A stretch of 64,000 nt of DNA from contig JBIKWB010000023.1 in the NCBI GenBank assembly GCA_044356555.1, positions 1 through 64,000 of the forward strand. The letters run 5' to 3'. Below, in pieces: positions 36,746-46,285 of the stretch. Position 1 is the stretch's first letter, and every line of letters starts with the position of its first letter. The translations under genes were made by a program, and so were the position numbers. The notes below the pieces were generated by a model that was not told the origin of the DNA, did no database searches, and saw only the letters and a list, made by a program, of their open reading frames with translations. The DNA is from Tous-C4FEB sp044356555 (GTDB taxonomy: Bacteria > Verrucomicrobiota > Verrucomicrobiia > Opitutales > Opitutaceae).

Positions 36746-37837
36746 ATGCAAAACCTGCCCCAGCGAAACTCACTCGTCAGCCAGACGTCGGCCTTCCTGC
36801 GTCAGGAAATCAACCGCGGTGGTTGGAAAGAGTGGCTACCGAGCGAGCGCACCTTGTGCGAGAGCCTGCAGGTGAGCCGCAACACCCTGCGCGCTGCGCT
36901 GGAACAGTTGAAGAGGGAGAACCTCGTGGATGCGCGGCACGGCGCGGGGAACCGCATCAACACGCGGCAGAACCCCAAGAGCGACGACCTTCGTTCGCAT
37001 GACGTGGCCATCCTGACACCCGATCCTCTGGAGCAGCTCCGGCCGTCGCATACACTGTGGATCGATGAAATGCGCGCCATGTTGAGCGAGCGCGGCTGTC
37101 GCCTGCATGTCTTGCACGGCCGCCAGTATTTCCGCGCCAATCCCGGTCCGGCCTTGCGCAAGCTGGTCACGCAGCATGCGCACGGCTGTTGGGTCCTGGT
37201 GCTTTCCAACGAGAAGACTCAGCTCTGGTTCGAGCAGAATGGGATTCCCTGCGTCGTGGCCGGTTCGGTTTATACGGGCATCGATCTGCCATTCCGCGAT
37301 CTGGACCACAAGGCGATCTGCAGGCACGCTGCCGGGGTCATGTTAAGGGCGGGCCACCGCAAGGTCGCGCTGCTCATCCAGAAAACCGAGCGGGCCGGCG
37401 ACCTTGAAAGCGAGGCCGGTTTCGTCGCTGGGGTGCGCAGTTCGTCGCATGCCGATGCCGAGGTCGTGGTCGGCCACCACGAGCCGACGGTGACCGGATT
37501 CTGCAACACCTTGCGCCGGCTGCTGGAGCAGAAGCCGGCGCCCACCGCGCTATTGGTGGCCAATCCCAACTACTACATCAGTGCGATCACCCGGCTGGCG
37601 CAGCTGGGCTACCGCGTGCCGCGCGACATATCGGTGCTGTCGCGGGACGACGAGCCGTTCCTGAGCTACTTTCTGCCGGCGCCGACGCGGTATGTGACTA
37701 ATCCCCACACGCTCGCCAAGACGCTCCTGCGACCGGTGCTCGAGTTGTTGGAAGGCGGGGTAGTCACCCATCGCACGATCCGAATCATGCCGGATTTCAT
37801 TCGGGGCGAATCGTTGACGGCGCCCGGTGGTCGGTAG
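36746..37837 (+). CDS. GntR-type HTH fused to LacI-type sugar-binding domain (AraR-like regulator)
   Basis: 363 residues from the ATG at 36746. Residues 5-70 are a GntR winged helix (LVSQTSAFLRQEIN ... LPSERTLCESLQVSRNTLRAALEQL). The remainder is a LacI/periplasmic-binding-protein-like effector domain (GCWVLVLSNEKTQLWFEQNGIP ... ISVLSRDDEPFLSYFLPAPT). This domain order is that of AraR-like repressors that sense sugars. The gene lies 154 nt before a TonB receptor on the same strand and is the nearest regulator for the receptor and the 40-43 kb genes. Confidence 0.88.
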   Translation: MQNLPQRNSLVSQTSAFLRQEINRGGWKEWLPSERTLCESLQVSRNTLRAALEQLKRENLVDARHGAGNRINTRQNPKSDDLRSHDVAILTPDPLEQLRPSHTLWIDEMRAMLSERGCRLHVLHGRQYFRANPGPALRKLVTQHAHGCWVLVLSNEKTQLWFEQNGIPCVVAGSVYTGIDLPFRDLDHKAICRHAAGVMLRAGHRKVALLIQKTERAGDLESEAGFVAGVRSSSHADAEVVVGHHEPTVTGFCNTLRRLLEQKPAPTALLVANPNYYISAITRLAQLGYRVPRDISVLSRDDEPFLSYFLPAPTRYVTNPHTLAKTLLRPVLELLEGGVVTHRTIRIMPDFIRGESLTAPGGR

Positions 37838-37990
37838 CGCGCCCGTCACTGGTCTCGGGAAAGCACCACTGATTTGGGATTCTTCTCCGGTGCGGGGTGG
37901 CCCTACTTTCTTCGCAGTTGCGGCCGTGCCTGATCCACATCTGTGCACGCCATCGGTTACCCTCAATCCCTAGCCCTAAGCAATAAGGAC

Positions 37991-40156
37991 ATGAAACTTC
38001 GCACCCCTCCGTTCACCTTGGCCAAATTAGCCGGGATCCTCGCGGCCACGCTCGTGGCCGCCGTCAGTCACGCCCAGACCACCACGGCCGATACATCGAA
38101 GGAGGACGCGGTCAAACTTTCCCCCTTCCAGGTAGTCTCCTCCACCGACAAGGGTTACATCGCTACCCGGGCCAGCGGCGCCACCAAGACCAACACGCCC
38201 ATGATCGAGATCCCGCACTCGATCCAAGTGCTTAACAGCGAGTTCATCGCCGATACGAGTTCACAAACCGTTTTCCAGGCCGCACGCTTCGTGAGCAACG
38301 TCTCCGGCGGCAGCCAGCGCGGCGACGACAACATGCTCATCCGCGGCTTCGGCGTGACGCGGCTCCGCAACGGGCAACCGTATTCGCAGGGCAATGCCTT
38401 CACCTTCGACGAGATGGCGGCGTTTGAGCGCGTCGAGGTGATAAAGGGCGCGTCCGCGGTGCTGTACGGATCAGCCGCTCCGGGCGGACTCATCAACCTC
38501 GTCGACAAGCGCCCCCTGCCGCGGCGTCAGACCTCGCTGAGCCTGGGTGTGGGAAGCTACGACTTCTACAAGGCGGTGCTCGATACGACGGGTCCAGCCG
38601 GCAAGCTGGGCGACGTGGCGGTCAACTACCGCTTCATTGCGTCCTACGAGGACAGTGAGAGCTGGCGAAAGTTTGTCTCGCGCGATCGCAAGTACGTGAA
38701 TGGTTCAGTCGAGTTTAAGCTCGCGAGGGGAACGACGCTGACCTCGAGGGTGGAGTACCAAAAGGACGACCTCCTCGACAGTTACGGAAAGCCCTACATC
38801 TGGTTCAGCTCGGCGAACGTACCGACTTTGTTAAACGTGCCGGATGATTTCTATCGCGGTGACCCGGGGGTCGACTTCAAGACCGTGGAGCGATTTATCT
38901 GGGACTCCACGCTCGAGCATTACTTCAACGAAAACTGGAGCGGGCGACTCTCGCTCAACCACGGTGACGGGTTTGGCAAGCGCGGCGAGGTATTCATCAG
39001 CGCCCAGAGCGGCACGCCCAACCTGTTCCCGCGTTTTTTCCAGCTCATCCCTAACGACCAACAGCTATGGTCCATGGAGGGCAACATCCTCGGCAAGGTG
39101 CAGGTTGGACCGACAAGTCACCAGATCCTCGCTGGCTTCAACTCCTACAATCAGGAGATCAATGACAGCAACTTCCGCTACAGCTTGCTGCCCACGGCGT
39201 CGTCGACCTTCGATATCTTTGCGCCGACCTATTTCACCACGTCGCTCGGATCTGAGGTGCTGTCGACGCGCCGCATCGCCTTCACTAAGAGCGAATGGCA
39301 GAGTTTCTTCCTTCAGGACCAGTTCGGGTTCTGGGAGAACCGCATCCAGGTCATCGTTGGAGTCCGCTGGGATCAACTCGACCAGAGTGTGAAGAGTTTC
39401 GTAACGAACGCGACCACTCCGAATAACCAGAAAAAGACCTCGCCCCGCTTTGGCGTGCTTTGGAAGGTCAGCCCGGATATCTCCCTTTACGCTTCCTATA
39501 ACGAGTCTTTCACCCCGGCGACTGGCGCGGGCTCGGTGCAGGGTGTGCCGTTCCCGTCGCCCACAGCGGAGCAGACGGAAGTCGGAATGAAGTTTGAGCT
39601 CCTGAACAAGCGGCTCTTCGGCGGCGTCGCCGTGTTTGAGAATATCCGGCGCAACCAGACCACCGTCGACGTGCTGAATCCCGGATTTTTCGTCGCCACC
39701 GGTGAGATTACCTCCAAGGGCAGCGAGTTCGACGTCGGTGTCAGCCTGACTGACTCATGGCAGGTCATAGCGGCGGTGGGATTTCAGAAAGCCACCATCA
39801 CCAAGGACAACACACCCGCCAACATGGGGCTTGAACAGCCGAACGTGCCGAACCAGATGGCCTCGCTTTGGAGTAAGTATCAGGTCCGCGGTGGTCCGGC
39901 GAAGGGCCTCAGCTTCGGTCTGGGCGTGAATTACGTCGGTGAGCGCGCGGGTGGGCGAGATAGCGTGGTTCGTTCGTTCCCGTTCCCTGCGTATACCACG
40001 GTCAGCGGATTGGTCTCGTTTGCGAGCGGGAAAAACAAGTTCGCGCTCAACGTCGAGAACCTCACCGATGAACGCTACATCCAACAGGGTTTGTCGCGCC
40101 TTGCCGATCCCGGTGAGCATCGCGGGTTCCGTCTCACCTATACGCGCGAGTTCTGA
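37991..40156 (+). CDS. TonB-dependent receptor, siderophore-receptor type
   Basis: 721 residues from the ATG at 37991, one of the few starts here with a plausible Shine-Dalgarno (AAGGAC). Signal peptide TLAKLAGILAATLVAAVSHAQ, then the N-terminal VKLSPFQVVSST motif, a plug domain (IEIPHSIQVLNSEFI, LIRGFGV, ERVEVIKGASAVLYGSAAPGGLINLVDK) and a 22-strand-type barrel ending in ...RLTYTREF with a terminal Phe. The plug type is that of FhuA/FpvA-like receptors. In this setting it may import an oligosaccharide fragment or an iron chelate; the sequence cannot decide. Confidence 0.92.
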   Translation: MKLRTPPFTLAKLAGILAATLVAAVSHAQTTTADTSKEDAVKLSPFQVVSSTDKGYIATRASGATKTNTPMIEIPHSIQVLNSEFIADTSSQTVFQAARFVSNVSGGSQRGDDNMLIRGFGVTRLRNGQPYSQGNAFTFDEMAAFERVEVIKGASAVLYGSAAPGGLINLVDKRPLPRRQTSLSLGVGSYDFYKAVLDTTGPAGKLGDVAVNYRFIASYEDSESWRKFVSRDRKYVNGSVEFKLARGTTLTSRVEYQKDDLLDSYGKPYIWFSSANVPTLLNVPDDFYRGDPGVDFKTVERFIWDSTLEHYFNENWSGRLSLNHGDGFGKRGEVFISAQSGTPNLFPRFFQLIPNDQQLWSMEGNILGKVQVGPTSHQILAGFNSYNQEINDSNFRYSLLPTASSTFDIFAPTYFTTSLGSEVLSTRRIAFTKSEWQSFFLQDQFGFWENRIQVIVGVRWDQLDQSVKSFVTNATTPNNQKKTSPRFGVLWKVSPDISLYASYNESFTPATGAGSVQGVPFPSPTAEQTEVGMKFELLNKRLFGGVAVFENIRRNQTTVDVLNPGFFVATGEITSKGSEFDVGVSLTDSWQVIAAVGFQKATITKDNTPANMGLEQPNVPNQMASLWSKYQVRGGPAKGLSFGLGVNYVGERAGGRDSVVRSFPFPAYTTVSGLVSFASGKNKFALNVENLTDERYIQQGLSRLADPGEHRGFRLTYTREF

Positions 40157-40175
40157 GTCTAAAAGCGTCTGTCAG

Positions 40176-40217
40176 CAAAAGGGGCCCGGCGCATCCGCGC
40201 CGGGCCCCTTTTGCTGT
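40176..40217 (+). terminator. Perfect 19-bp hairpin, bidirectional terminator
   Basis: AGCAAAAGGGGCCCGGCGC, a 4-nt loop (ATCC), and its exact complement ending CCCCTTTTGCT. It lies 20 nt past the receptor stop and 71 nt past the convergent BNR gene's stop. With A-runs and T-runs on both sides it can terminate transcription from both directions. Confidence 0.9.
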
Positions 40218-40287
40218 TCCATCTCTGCCTTCCCGAGGAGGGCTGGAGTGTCACGTTTCGAGACCAGTGTCCGGGCGCTGGCCGGGT

Positions 40288-41526
40288 TCAGATGCGAGTA
40301 TCATCGTAGAACCAGCTGAGCGGCACGCGGGCCTGGACGAGGTCGCAGCGCTTCCGATCCGTGGGATACACCCGGTAATGGACCAGAGCGTGGTCGCCGT
40401 CGAAGGTCACGCCCGGATACTCCGACCATTGTTCGGGGTTAGTTTCGAGTGCCTTGGGCAGGCCCCAGGTTTTGCCACCATCTTTGCTGACGGCGCAGGC
40501 AAGAACGCTGCGCCGCCCGACGATTCCGGTGTCAGGATTCCAGGTGGGGTTCCAGATCATCAGGAGGTCGTCCGACTTCGGAAGCCGCGTGACGTAGGAC
40601 GGTGCGAGGGCGCTGAAGACGCCCGAGGGACGGGGTGAAGTCCAGGTGGCGCCGCGGTCAGCCGACTCCGACATGAAGGACTGCCCCCGCACGTTGCGGA
40701 TGAACTGAACGAGGGAGCCATCGGCGCGTTGCGCCAGGCAGGCTTCTTCGAACCGGCCTCCGTAGCCGGCGATTGGATCCTTGAAGACCTCCGTGCGTTT
40801 CCAGGATTTGCCGTGGTCGTCCGAGTAGGCGTAGTAGGACCCCATGATCGTCCGCAGGTAACCGGGCCCGGGTTGAGCCACGCCCGGGGGGAAGATGGTG
40901 TGGCACTGAACGATGACGCGGCCGTTATCCAGCATCCAGGCGCGGTCATGGCAGCCGGTATGGTATTCGGAGTTATCCGGCGTGATCCGGATGCGTTCCG
41001 ACCACGACTTACCCTCGTCCGAGGAGATGCGCACCATCTTGGCGCAGTTGCCATAGTTGTCTCGGCCATTGCCGCCGCTGCGCCAGCTGTAGGCGAGCAG
41101 GATGCGGCCATCGGCCATGCGCGTGAGGCTGGGCGAGATGCAGTTCACGAGCGCGTCCTTGTCGTCCACGACGACGAAGGGCGCGGACCAGGTCCGGCCG
41201 CCGTCGGCAGAGGTCTTGCCGCTGATGCGCGCGTAGCCGTCGTCCCCCGTAGTATCGCGGCGCAACGGGGAGGCGGGCGGGCGTTCGTTGGCGGGCAGCA
41301 GGTCCTCGCGGAGAAACTCCGACCAGAGCAGGAGCAGGCGGCCGTCCTTGAGGCGGACCACGCTTTGTTCGCCGTTCTTGGGCGCGGCAGGGGTGGCAGT
41401 GACGACCAGCGATTTCTCGATGCCGGGGATCTCGCGCAGTTTCGGGGGATTGTCGGTCCAGGCGACGAGCGGGGAACACAGAGCCAGCGCGCAGCCGGCC
41501 AGTAGAGCGGAGGTAGGGGTTTTCAT
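40288..41526 (-). CDS. Exported BNR/sialidase-like protein
   Basis: 412 residues from the ATG at 41526 with signal peptide SALLAGCALALCSPLVAW. Five Asp-box motifs are visible (SADGGRTW, SSDEGKSW, SDDHGKSW, SADRGATW, SKDGGKTW), consistent with a six-bladed BNR_2 propeller. The N-terminal segment NGEQSVVRLKDGRLLLLWSEF has no Arg-Ile-Pro motif. A conserved EYHTGCHDRAWML segment matches the BNR protein at 55911 (YKTGCHDRFTV), so they are paralogues. Likely periplasmic or secreted; substrate uncertain. It is divergently arranged with the FAD oxidoreductase at 41645. Confidence 0.87.
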   Translation of the reverse strand: MKTPTSALLAGCALALCSPLVAWTDNPPKLREIPGIEKSLVVTATPAAPKNGEQSVVRLKDGRLLLLWSEFLREDLLPANERPPASPLRRDTTGDDGYARISGKTSADGGRTWSAPFVVVDDKDALVNCISPSLTRMADGRILLAYSWRSGGNGRDNYGNCAKMVRISSDEGKSWSERIRITPDNSEYHTGCHDRAWMLDNGRVIVQCHTIFPPGVAQPGPGYLRTIMGSYYAYSDDHGKSWKRTEVFKDPIAGYGGRFEEACLAQRADGSLVQFIRNVRGQSFMSESADRGATWTSPRPSGVFSALAPSYVTRLPKSDDLLMIWNPTWNPDTGIVGRRSVLACAVSKDGGKTWGLPKALETNPEQWSEYPGVTFDGDHALVHYRVYPTDRKRCDLVQARVPLSWFYDDTRI

Positions 41527-41644
41527 ACTGGCGAGCGGAGAGGCGGCCGGGGAGCCGGACAACCCTCCGCAACTGGTTCTATTTCGGGTCCTTTTTTCCG
41601 GGGTGGCGGGATCAAGGTTGCTCGGGAAAGTCAGGCCCGTTGTC

Positions 41645-43396
41645 ATGCCTTACCCGTTGAAGAAATTCGATCTCATCGTCGCCGGCTCCACCGCCCCGGG
41701 GATTGTCGCCGCGCTGCGCGCCGCCCGTGAGGGCTTGAGCGTGGCGCTCGTGTCCGCTGGTGCCCGCCTCGGCGGCAGCCTGCCGTCGCTTGGCGCGGTC
41801 GAGACGCACTATCGGGGCAATCGTGCCCCACTGCTGCAGGAGTTCATCCATGCGGTGGAGAGGCACTATCGCGGAAGATATGGGGCGGATTCGGAGCAAT
41901 ATCGCGTCTGCGCCGCCGGAAAGATGATTGTGTTCGAGCCGCACGTCGCGGAGGCGGCGATCGAGGGGCTAGTGGCGGCCGAGGCCAACATTGAGGTGCT
42001 GCGCGGATTCATCCCGGTCGCCGTGGAGAAAAGCGGCCGTCTCGTTCAGGCTGTGGTTTTCCAAGACGTGGCGGAAGGAAAGACGCACCGACTCGGGGCT
42101 CGCGCCTTCATCGAGGCTGGCTACGAGGGCGACCTGATGGCGCTGGCCGGCGCGAAGCACCGGGTCGGCCGCGAGGCGCGGGCCGAGTTCGGCGAACCGC
42201 GGGCCGGCCGCGTGTTCACGCGCTGGCTTACCGGGGTGCATCCGCGGGCCGCGGCTGAGGGCCGGCTGAACCTCGTCACGGCCGGCGCGACGACGTCCGA
42301 ACCGCTGACCGGCAGCACCGGCGAGGGCGATGACAACATCCAGTCCTACAGCTACCGGCTCTGCCTGACCGACGACCCCGCCAACCGGCGACTGCTGGAC
42401 GCAGCGCCCTCCGGCTACGACCGGGCGAAATACGCGCCTCTGTTGCTGACCCCGGAGGAGAAGGAGAAGCTGCCGCTGCCCTTCCACCACCGTTTCCTGA
42501 TCCAGTCGCTGCGGGAGATGGTGGAGAGGGATCATATCTTCCACGGGCACGCACTGCCCAACCGGAAGCGCAGCTGGAACGCCACGAACTTCACCGGGGC
42601 CGGCAAACATTACCCGGCCGGCGACGCGGCGGCGCGGCGCGCCATCGCCGCCGCCCACCGCGACCATGCGCTCGGCCTGATGTGGTTTTTGCAAAACGAT
42701 CCGGAGATGCCGGCTGACCTGAAGGCGAAGGCGCGCGCCTGGGGCCTGGCGCGCGATGAATTCGCCGACAACGGGAACATCCCGCACCAGCTGTATGTGC
42801 GGGAGGCACGGCGGATGGTCGGGCGTGCGGTGTTCACCGAACACGACGCACTCCTTGCGACCGGGCTGGAACGTGCGCCCATCCACTCCGACTCGATCGG
42901 AATCACGGAATTCTCGCTCGATTCGCTGGCTTGCACAACGGAGCGACTTGCCGGCAGCGGTGGCCTTTGCGACGGCCAGTTGTTCCAGATGGAGGTGTCG
43001 CGGCCCGGCCAGGTGCCGTTCGGTGTGCTGCTACCGGGCGAGCTCGACAACCTGCTGGTCGTCACGACGGTGTCGGCGACGCACGTGGGTTGGGGCACGG
43101 TGCGGCAGACCCCGACGCTGATGCACCTCGCCGAGTCGGCGGCCTGGGCCGTGGTGCTCGCCTTGAGGGATGACATCGCGCCGGCGGAGGTCGGCATCGA
43201 GCGGTTGCAGCGCCGGCTGGTCGAGCGCGGCGTGATGATCACCTTTTTCAACGACCTTGACATGGCGACGGCCGAGCCCTGGGTGCCGGCGGTCCAGTAT
43301 TTCGGCACAAAGGGAGAATTCACCGGCTACGACGCGCGGCCGGCCGAACGCGGTGCCGAATGCCTGCGCCGCTACCGAGCGTCCGGCTGCACGTAG
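41645..43396 (+). CDS. FAD-dependent oxidoreductase (FAD_oxidored family)
   Basis: 583 residues from the ATG at 41645. The dinucleotide motif FDLIVAGSTAPGIVAALRAA lies at residues 8-27 and differs from the standard GxGxxG by having Ser-Thr-Ala-Pro, so FAD binding may be modified. Later segments (FIEAGYEGDLMALAGAKHRVGR, LPNRKRSWNATNFTGA, VREARRMVGRAVFTEHD) fit the PF12831 family often found beside polysaccharide-use genes in Verrucomicrobia. No signal peptide. The 3' end overlaps the convergent SGNH gene by 25 nt. Confidence 0.83.
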   Translation: MPYPLKKFDLIVAGSTAPGIVAALRAAREGLSVALVSAGARLGGSLPSLGAVETHYRGNRAPLLQEFIHAVERHYRGRYGADSEQYRVCAAGKMIVFEPHVAEAAIEGLVAAEANIEVLRGFIPVAVEKSGRLVQAVVFQDVAEGKTHRLGARAFIEAGYEGDLMALAGAKHRVGREARAEFGEPRAGRVFTRWLTGVHPRAAAEGRLNLVTAGATTSEPLTGSTGEGDDNIQSYSYRLCLTDDPANRRLLDAAPSGYDRAKYAPLLLTPEEKEKLPLPFHHRFLIQSLREMVERDHIFHGHALPNRKRSWNATNFTGAGKHYPAGDAAARRAIAAAHRDHALGLMWFLQNDPEMPADLKAKARAWGLARDEFADNGNIPHQLYVREARRMVGRAVFTEHDALLATGLERAPIHSDSIGITEFSLDSLACTTERLAGSGGLCDGQLFQMEVSRPGQVPFGVLLPGELDNLLVVTTVSATHVGWGTVRQTPTLMHLAESAAWAVVLALRDDIAPAEVGIERLQRRLVERGVMITFFNDLDMATAEPWVPAVQYFGTKGEFTGYDARPAERGAECLRRYRASGCT

Positions 43397-44187
43397 CCGG
43401 CAGTCTGCAGGGCGCGGAACCACGTCGCCGCCATCTTGCGCATTCCTTCCGGTCCCGGATGCACTCCGTCCGCTAACAGGTCATCCGCACCGACCGCTTG
43501 GTTCATCTCCACCAAGGTCACCCGATGACCGGCGGCTTGCTGGGTTGAGACGATGGCCGGCAGGCTGGCATTGTATTCATCGACCTGCTCCCAGCCTGCG
43601 CGGGGAGGCTTCTGGGGCAGGATGGTTGCGACGAAAAGATGGGCGGGAGAAAGGCGGCCGATTTGCCGGATGAGTTCGTCCCGGGCCGTCGCGTCAAAAC
43701 CATTGGCGCCAGACATAATCAGGATGATGTCGGGTTGTCGCCGCCGAAGGACAGAAGCGAGGTCCGGCACGGTTATTCGCGTGGTGTCCAAGGCGGCCAG
43801 CACGTCGGCCGGCGTGGGCACGGTTCCGCCCTGCAAGATCTGTCGGTTGCTGAATCCCGCCAGACCATGATGGTCGGGATCGAACGCAGGATCCACCATG
43901 CCGGCTTCGCCGTAAGCGTGGTAGTTGAGTTCGCCGACGAAATCATAAGAGACCCCGGCAGTCCGCAGATGGTCCTGCAGTATTTTGCGCCAGCCGCCGC
44001 CCTTGGGGTTCGCCCGGCCGATGGCCTTGCCCCGGTAAGGCCCGTCCGCGTGCTGCGCTAGATAGGAGCCGCGGGTGATGCTGTCGCCAAGCGGCAGGAT
44101 GCGCAGGGGTTTGGCCACCGGCCCGGAAGCGGCGAAAGCGCCGTGGAACGCGAAGAACAGGCCGAGTATGAGCCGGGGAAATGACAT
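43372..44187 (-). CDS. SGNH/GDSL-type hydrolase, exported
   Basis: 271 residues with signal peptide (RLILGLFFAFHGAFAAS). Block I GDS motif LPLGDSITRG at residues 31-40 holds the nucleophilic Ser, block III is IMSGANGFDA, and the catalytic Asp-His pair is DGVHPGPEG near residue 245. Such enzymes remove acetyl or other acyl groups from glycans (for example sialate O-acetylesterases or xylan esterases). Near sialidase-like genes an esterase acting on acetylated sugars is plausible. It is 24 nt after the SDR gene on the same strand. Confidence 0.87.
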   Translation of the reverse strand: MSFPRLILGLFFAFHGAFAASGPVAKPLRILPLGDSITRGSYLAQHADGPYRGKAIGRANPKGGGWRKILQDHLRTAGVSYDFVGELNYHAYGEAGMVDPAFDPDHHGLAGFSNRQILQGGTVPTPADVLAALDTTRITVPDLASVLRRRQPDIILIMSGANGFDATARDELIRQIGRLSPAHLFVATILPQKPPRAGWEQVDEYNASLPAIVSTQQAAGHRVTLVEMNQAVGADDLLADGVHPGPEGMRKMAATWFRALQTAGYVQPDAR

Positions 44188-44211
44188 TGAAAACGGGGCG
44201 AAGCGAATCCG

Positions 44212-44967
44212 CTAAAACGGCTGGCCGGTGGAGCGGAGCTGGATGTCGCCGATCTGCACGTGCGGCGGGGCCGCGAGGATGTAACGCACCGCGGCCACGA
44301 TATCGGCCGGTTGCAGCGGCTCGTAAGGGAAGATGCCGTTTTTGGCCAGAACGCCGCCCGGTTGCGAGTGCCACGGCGTGTCAACCATACCTGGGGAAAG
44401 CAGGGCGACCTTGATGGGCAGTTTTTCCGCGGCGAGCTCGGCGCGCAACCCGTCGGTCAGGATGCGCAGCGCGTGCTTGGTGGCGGCGTAAGGGCCCGGC
44501 GTGCCGGGCAGCAGGCGATGGCCGGTCATCGAGGACAAGTTGATGATGGCGCCACCGGAACGGCCGCGCATGTCGGCCACCGCCTCGCGCATGCACAGGG
44601 TGGCGGCGAGGACATTCACGTTAAAGCCGGCCTGCAATTCCGCCAGAGATGCGCCGAGGACGGACGAGCCGCCGCGCACGCCGGCGCTGTTCACGAGCAC
44701 ATCGACCCCACCCCAGCAGGCGCGCAGCTCGTGGAAAAAACGGAGATTGGTGGCCGGCTCCGCCTGATCGCCAGCGAGCACCAACGCCTCGCCCCCGGCC
44801 TGAGTGATCTCCGCAGCCACCGCCTTGAGTTCGGTCTCGCGGCGGCCGGCGACGGCGACCTTCAGGCCGAGGTCGCCAAAGTCCACGGCGATGGACCGAC
44901 CGATGCCGGACGAGGCGCCGGTTACGAGGGCGACCTTTCCACGCCAGCGGTTGAGGGCCTTTTCCAT
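44212..44967 (-). CDS. Short-chain dehydrogenase/reductase
   Basis: 251 residues. NAD(P)-binding TGASSGIGRS at residues 17-26, NSAGVRGG near 92, catalytic Ser in INLSSMTGHR and Tyr-Lys in PYAATKHALRIL (near 158-162). This is a complete classical SDR. It precedes the SGNH hydrolase in the same direction and is divergent from the RraA-like gene. Substrate cannot be told from the sequence. Confidence 0.9.
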   Translation of the reverse strand: MEKALNRWRGKVALVTGASSGIGRSIAVDFGDLGLKVAVAGRRETELKAVAAEITQAGGEALVLAGDQAEPATNLRFFHELRACWGGVDVLVNSAGVRGGSSVLGASLAELQAGFNVNVLAATLCMREAVADMRGRSGGAIINLSSMTGHRLLPGTPGPYAATKHALRILTDGLRAELAAEKLPIKVALLSPGMVDTPWHSQPGGVLAKNGIFPYEPLQPADIVAAVRYILAAPPHVQIGDIQLRSTGQPF

Positions 44968-45098
44968 GTAGGCTGTTTATGAAACCGCCGAAAGGTTATG
45001 CAATCCCGCAGGGTGGTTTGATGATAGTGCCACTGGTTTTGATGCCGTAAATGCCGGAGTTGGCCCCAATCTTTCCCTCTCGAAATGTCCCACTCCCC

Positions 45099-45863
45099 AT
45101 GAAAAAGAAAATAAACGCCCGCCTGTCCGAGGGTGAACTGCATGAACTCAAGCGTTGGAACACACCGACCATCTATAATGGCTGGGAACAGATCACGCGG
45201 CACAACGCCGGGCGCGATGCCTTCAATCTCGAGCCCACGCGGGATTACATGCCGCAGATGGGGCCGATGGCCGGCTATGCCCTCACGGTCGTCTGCCAGC
45301 CAGGCAATGAAAAGCACCGGAAGAAGAACCCCCACGCGTGGAGCGAATACCGCCGCTACGTGGCCTCCCTGCCCGGACCTAAGATCGTCGTAGTGCAGGA
45401 TCTCGACAAACCGCACACCTACGGCGCCTTCTGGGGCGAGGTGACGGCGAATTTCCATCGCGCGCTGGGTTGCGTCGGCACGATCATCGACGGCGCGATC
45501 CGCGACACGGACGAGATGACCGCTGCGGGTTTCAAGGCGCTGGCGCGCACGACCTGCGTCGGCCATGCCTACTCGTGCCCGGTCCGCTGGGGTGTCGAGG
45601 TCGAGGTGTTCGGCCGCAAGATTGGGCCCGGCCAGCTCATCCACGCCGACAAGCACGGTTTCCTCGCCGTGCCTCCCGGCGAGGAGGCGCGGTTGCTCGA
45701 GGCGGCGAAGTTCATGGATGCCGGCGAGTGCCGCACGCTGCTCGACGCCGCGCGCAACACCCAGGGCAAGACCGCGGAACAGGTCTGCGACGCCCTCGAC
45801 CGGGCCGGTGCCGAGTTCGGCCGGATGGCCCGGGAGAAATTCCAGCGCCGGGGCGAGTGGTAG
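45099..45863 (+). CDS. RraA-family aldolase-like protein
   Basis: 254 residues from the ATG at 45099. The family signature is YGAFWGEVTANFHRALGCVG followed by TIIDGAIRDTDEM (residues 107-140), with the metal-binding Asp in DGAIRD and a later ADKHGFLAVPP. RraA-fold proteins include 4-hydroxy-4-methyl-2-oxoglutarate/4-carboxy-4-hydroxy-2-oxoadipate aldolases as well as RNase E regulators. In this sugar-acid context an aldolase or decarboxylase role is more likely. An SDR gene fragment follows directly after the stop codon. Confidence 0.85.
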   Translation: MKKKINARLSEGELHELKRWNTPTIYNGWEQITRHNAGRDAFNLEPTRDYMPQMGPMAGYALTVVCQPGNEKHRKKNPHAWSEYRRYVASLPGPKIVVVQDLDKPHTYGAFWGEVTANFHRALGCVGTIIDGAIRDTDEMTAAGFKALARTTCVGHAYSCPVRWGVEVEVFGRKIGPGQLIHADKHGFLAVPPGEEARLLEAAKFMDAGECRTLLDAARNTQGKTAEQVCDALDRAGAEFGRMAREKFQRRGEW

Positions 45864-45883
45864 GATCGGGCCGGGGGCCGGAA

Positions 45884-46231
45884 ATGGTGGCCGATGCGCT
45901 CGACACGAACCTGCTCGGCCCGCTGCGCGTGTTGCAGGCCGCCTTGCCGGCGCTGCGGCGCAGCGCGGGCCCACGCATCGTCAACATTTCGTCCGGCGCC
46001 GGATCCTTGGCGCACAATTCCGCGAGCAAGCCGCAGCCGGCCTACTGCATCTCAAAGGCGGCGCTCAACATGCTGACCCCCTGCGCCGCGCGCGACCTGT
46101 CCGGCATCACCGTCGTGTCGGTGTCGCCGGGCTGGATCCGCACGGACATGGGCGGCGTCGGAGCCGAACTCGGGCTCGACGAAGCCGCCGCCGCGCTCGC
46201 CACAACCATAGAAAACCTTCACCCTCAGTAG
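45884..46231 (+). pseudogene. C-terminal fragment of a short-chain dehydrogenase
   Basis: 115 codons from an ATG at 45884: MVADALDTNLLGPLRVLQAA, then IVNISSGAGSLA, the catalytic AYCISKAALNML and SVSPGWIRTDMGG. The Rossmann half with TGxxxGIG is missing, and the C-terminus ends soon after TTIENLHPQ. It begins 21 nt after the RraA stop, so a deletion probably removed the 5' half. It does not resemble the intact SDR at 44212 closely, so it is not a simple duplicate. Confidence 0.75.
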
Positions 46232-46285
46232 AACGGACAATGGCTTGATCGCTTCGGCCAGCCCTCCGCCTACGCCTGGTAATTT

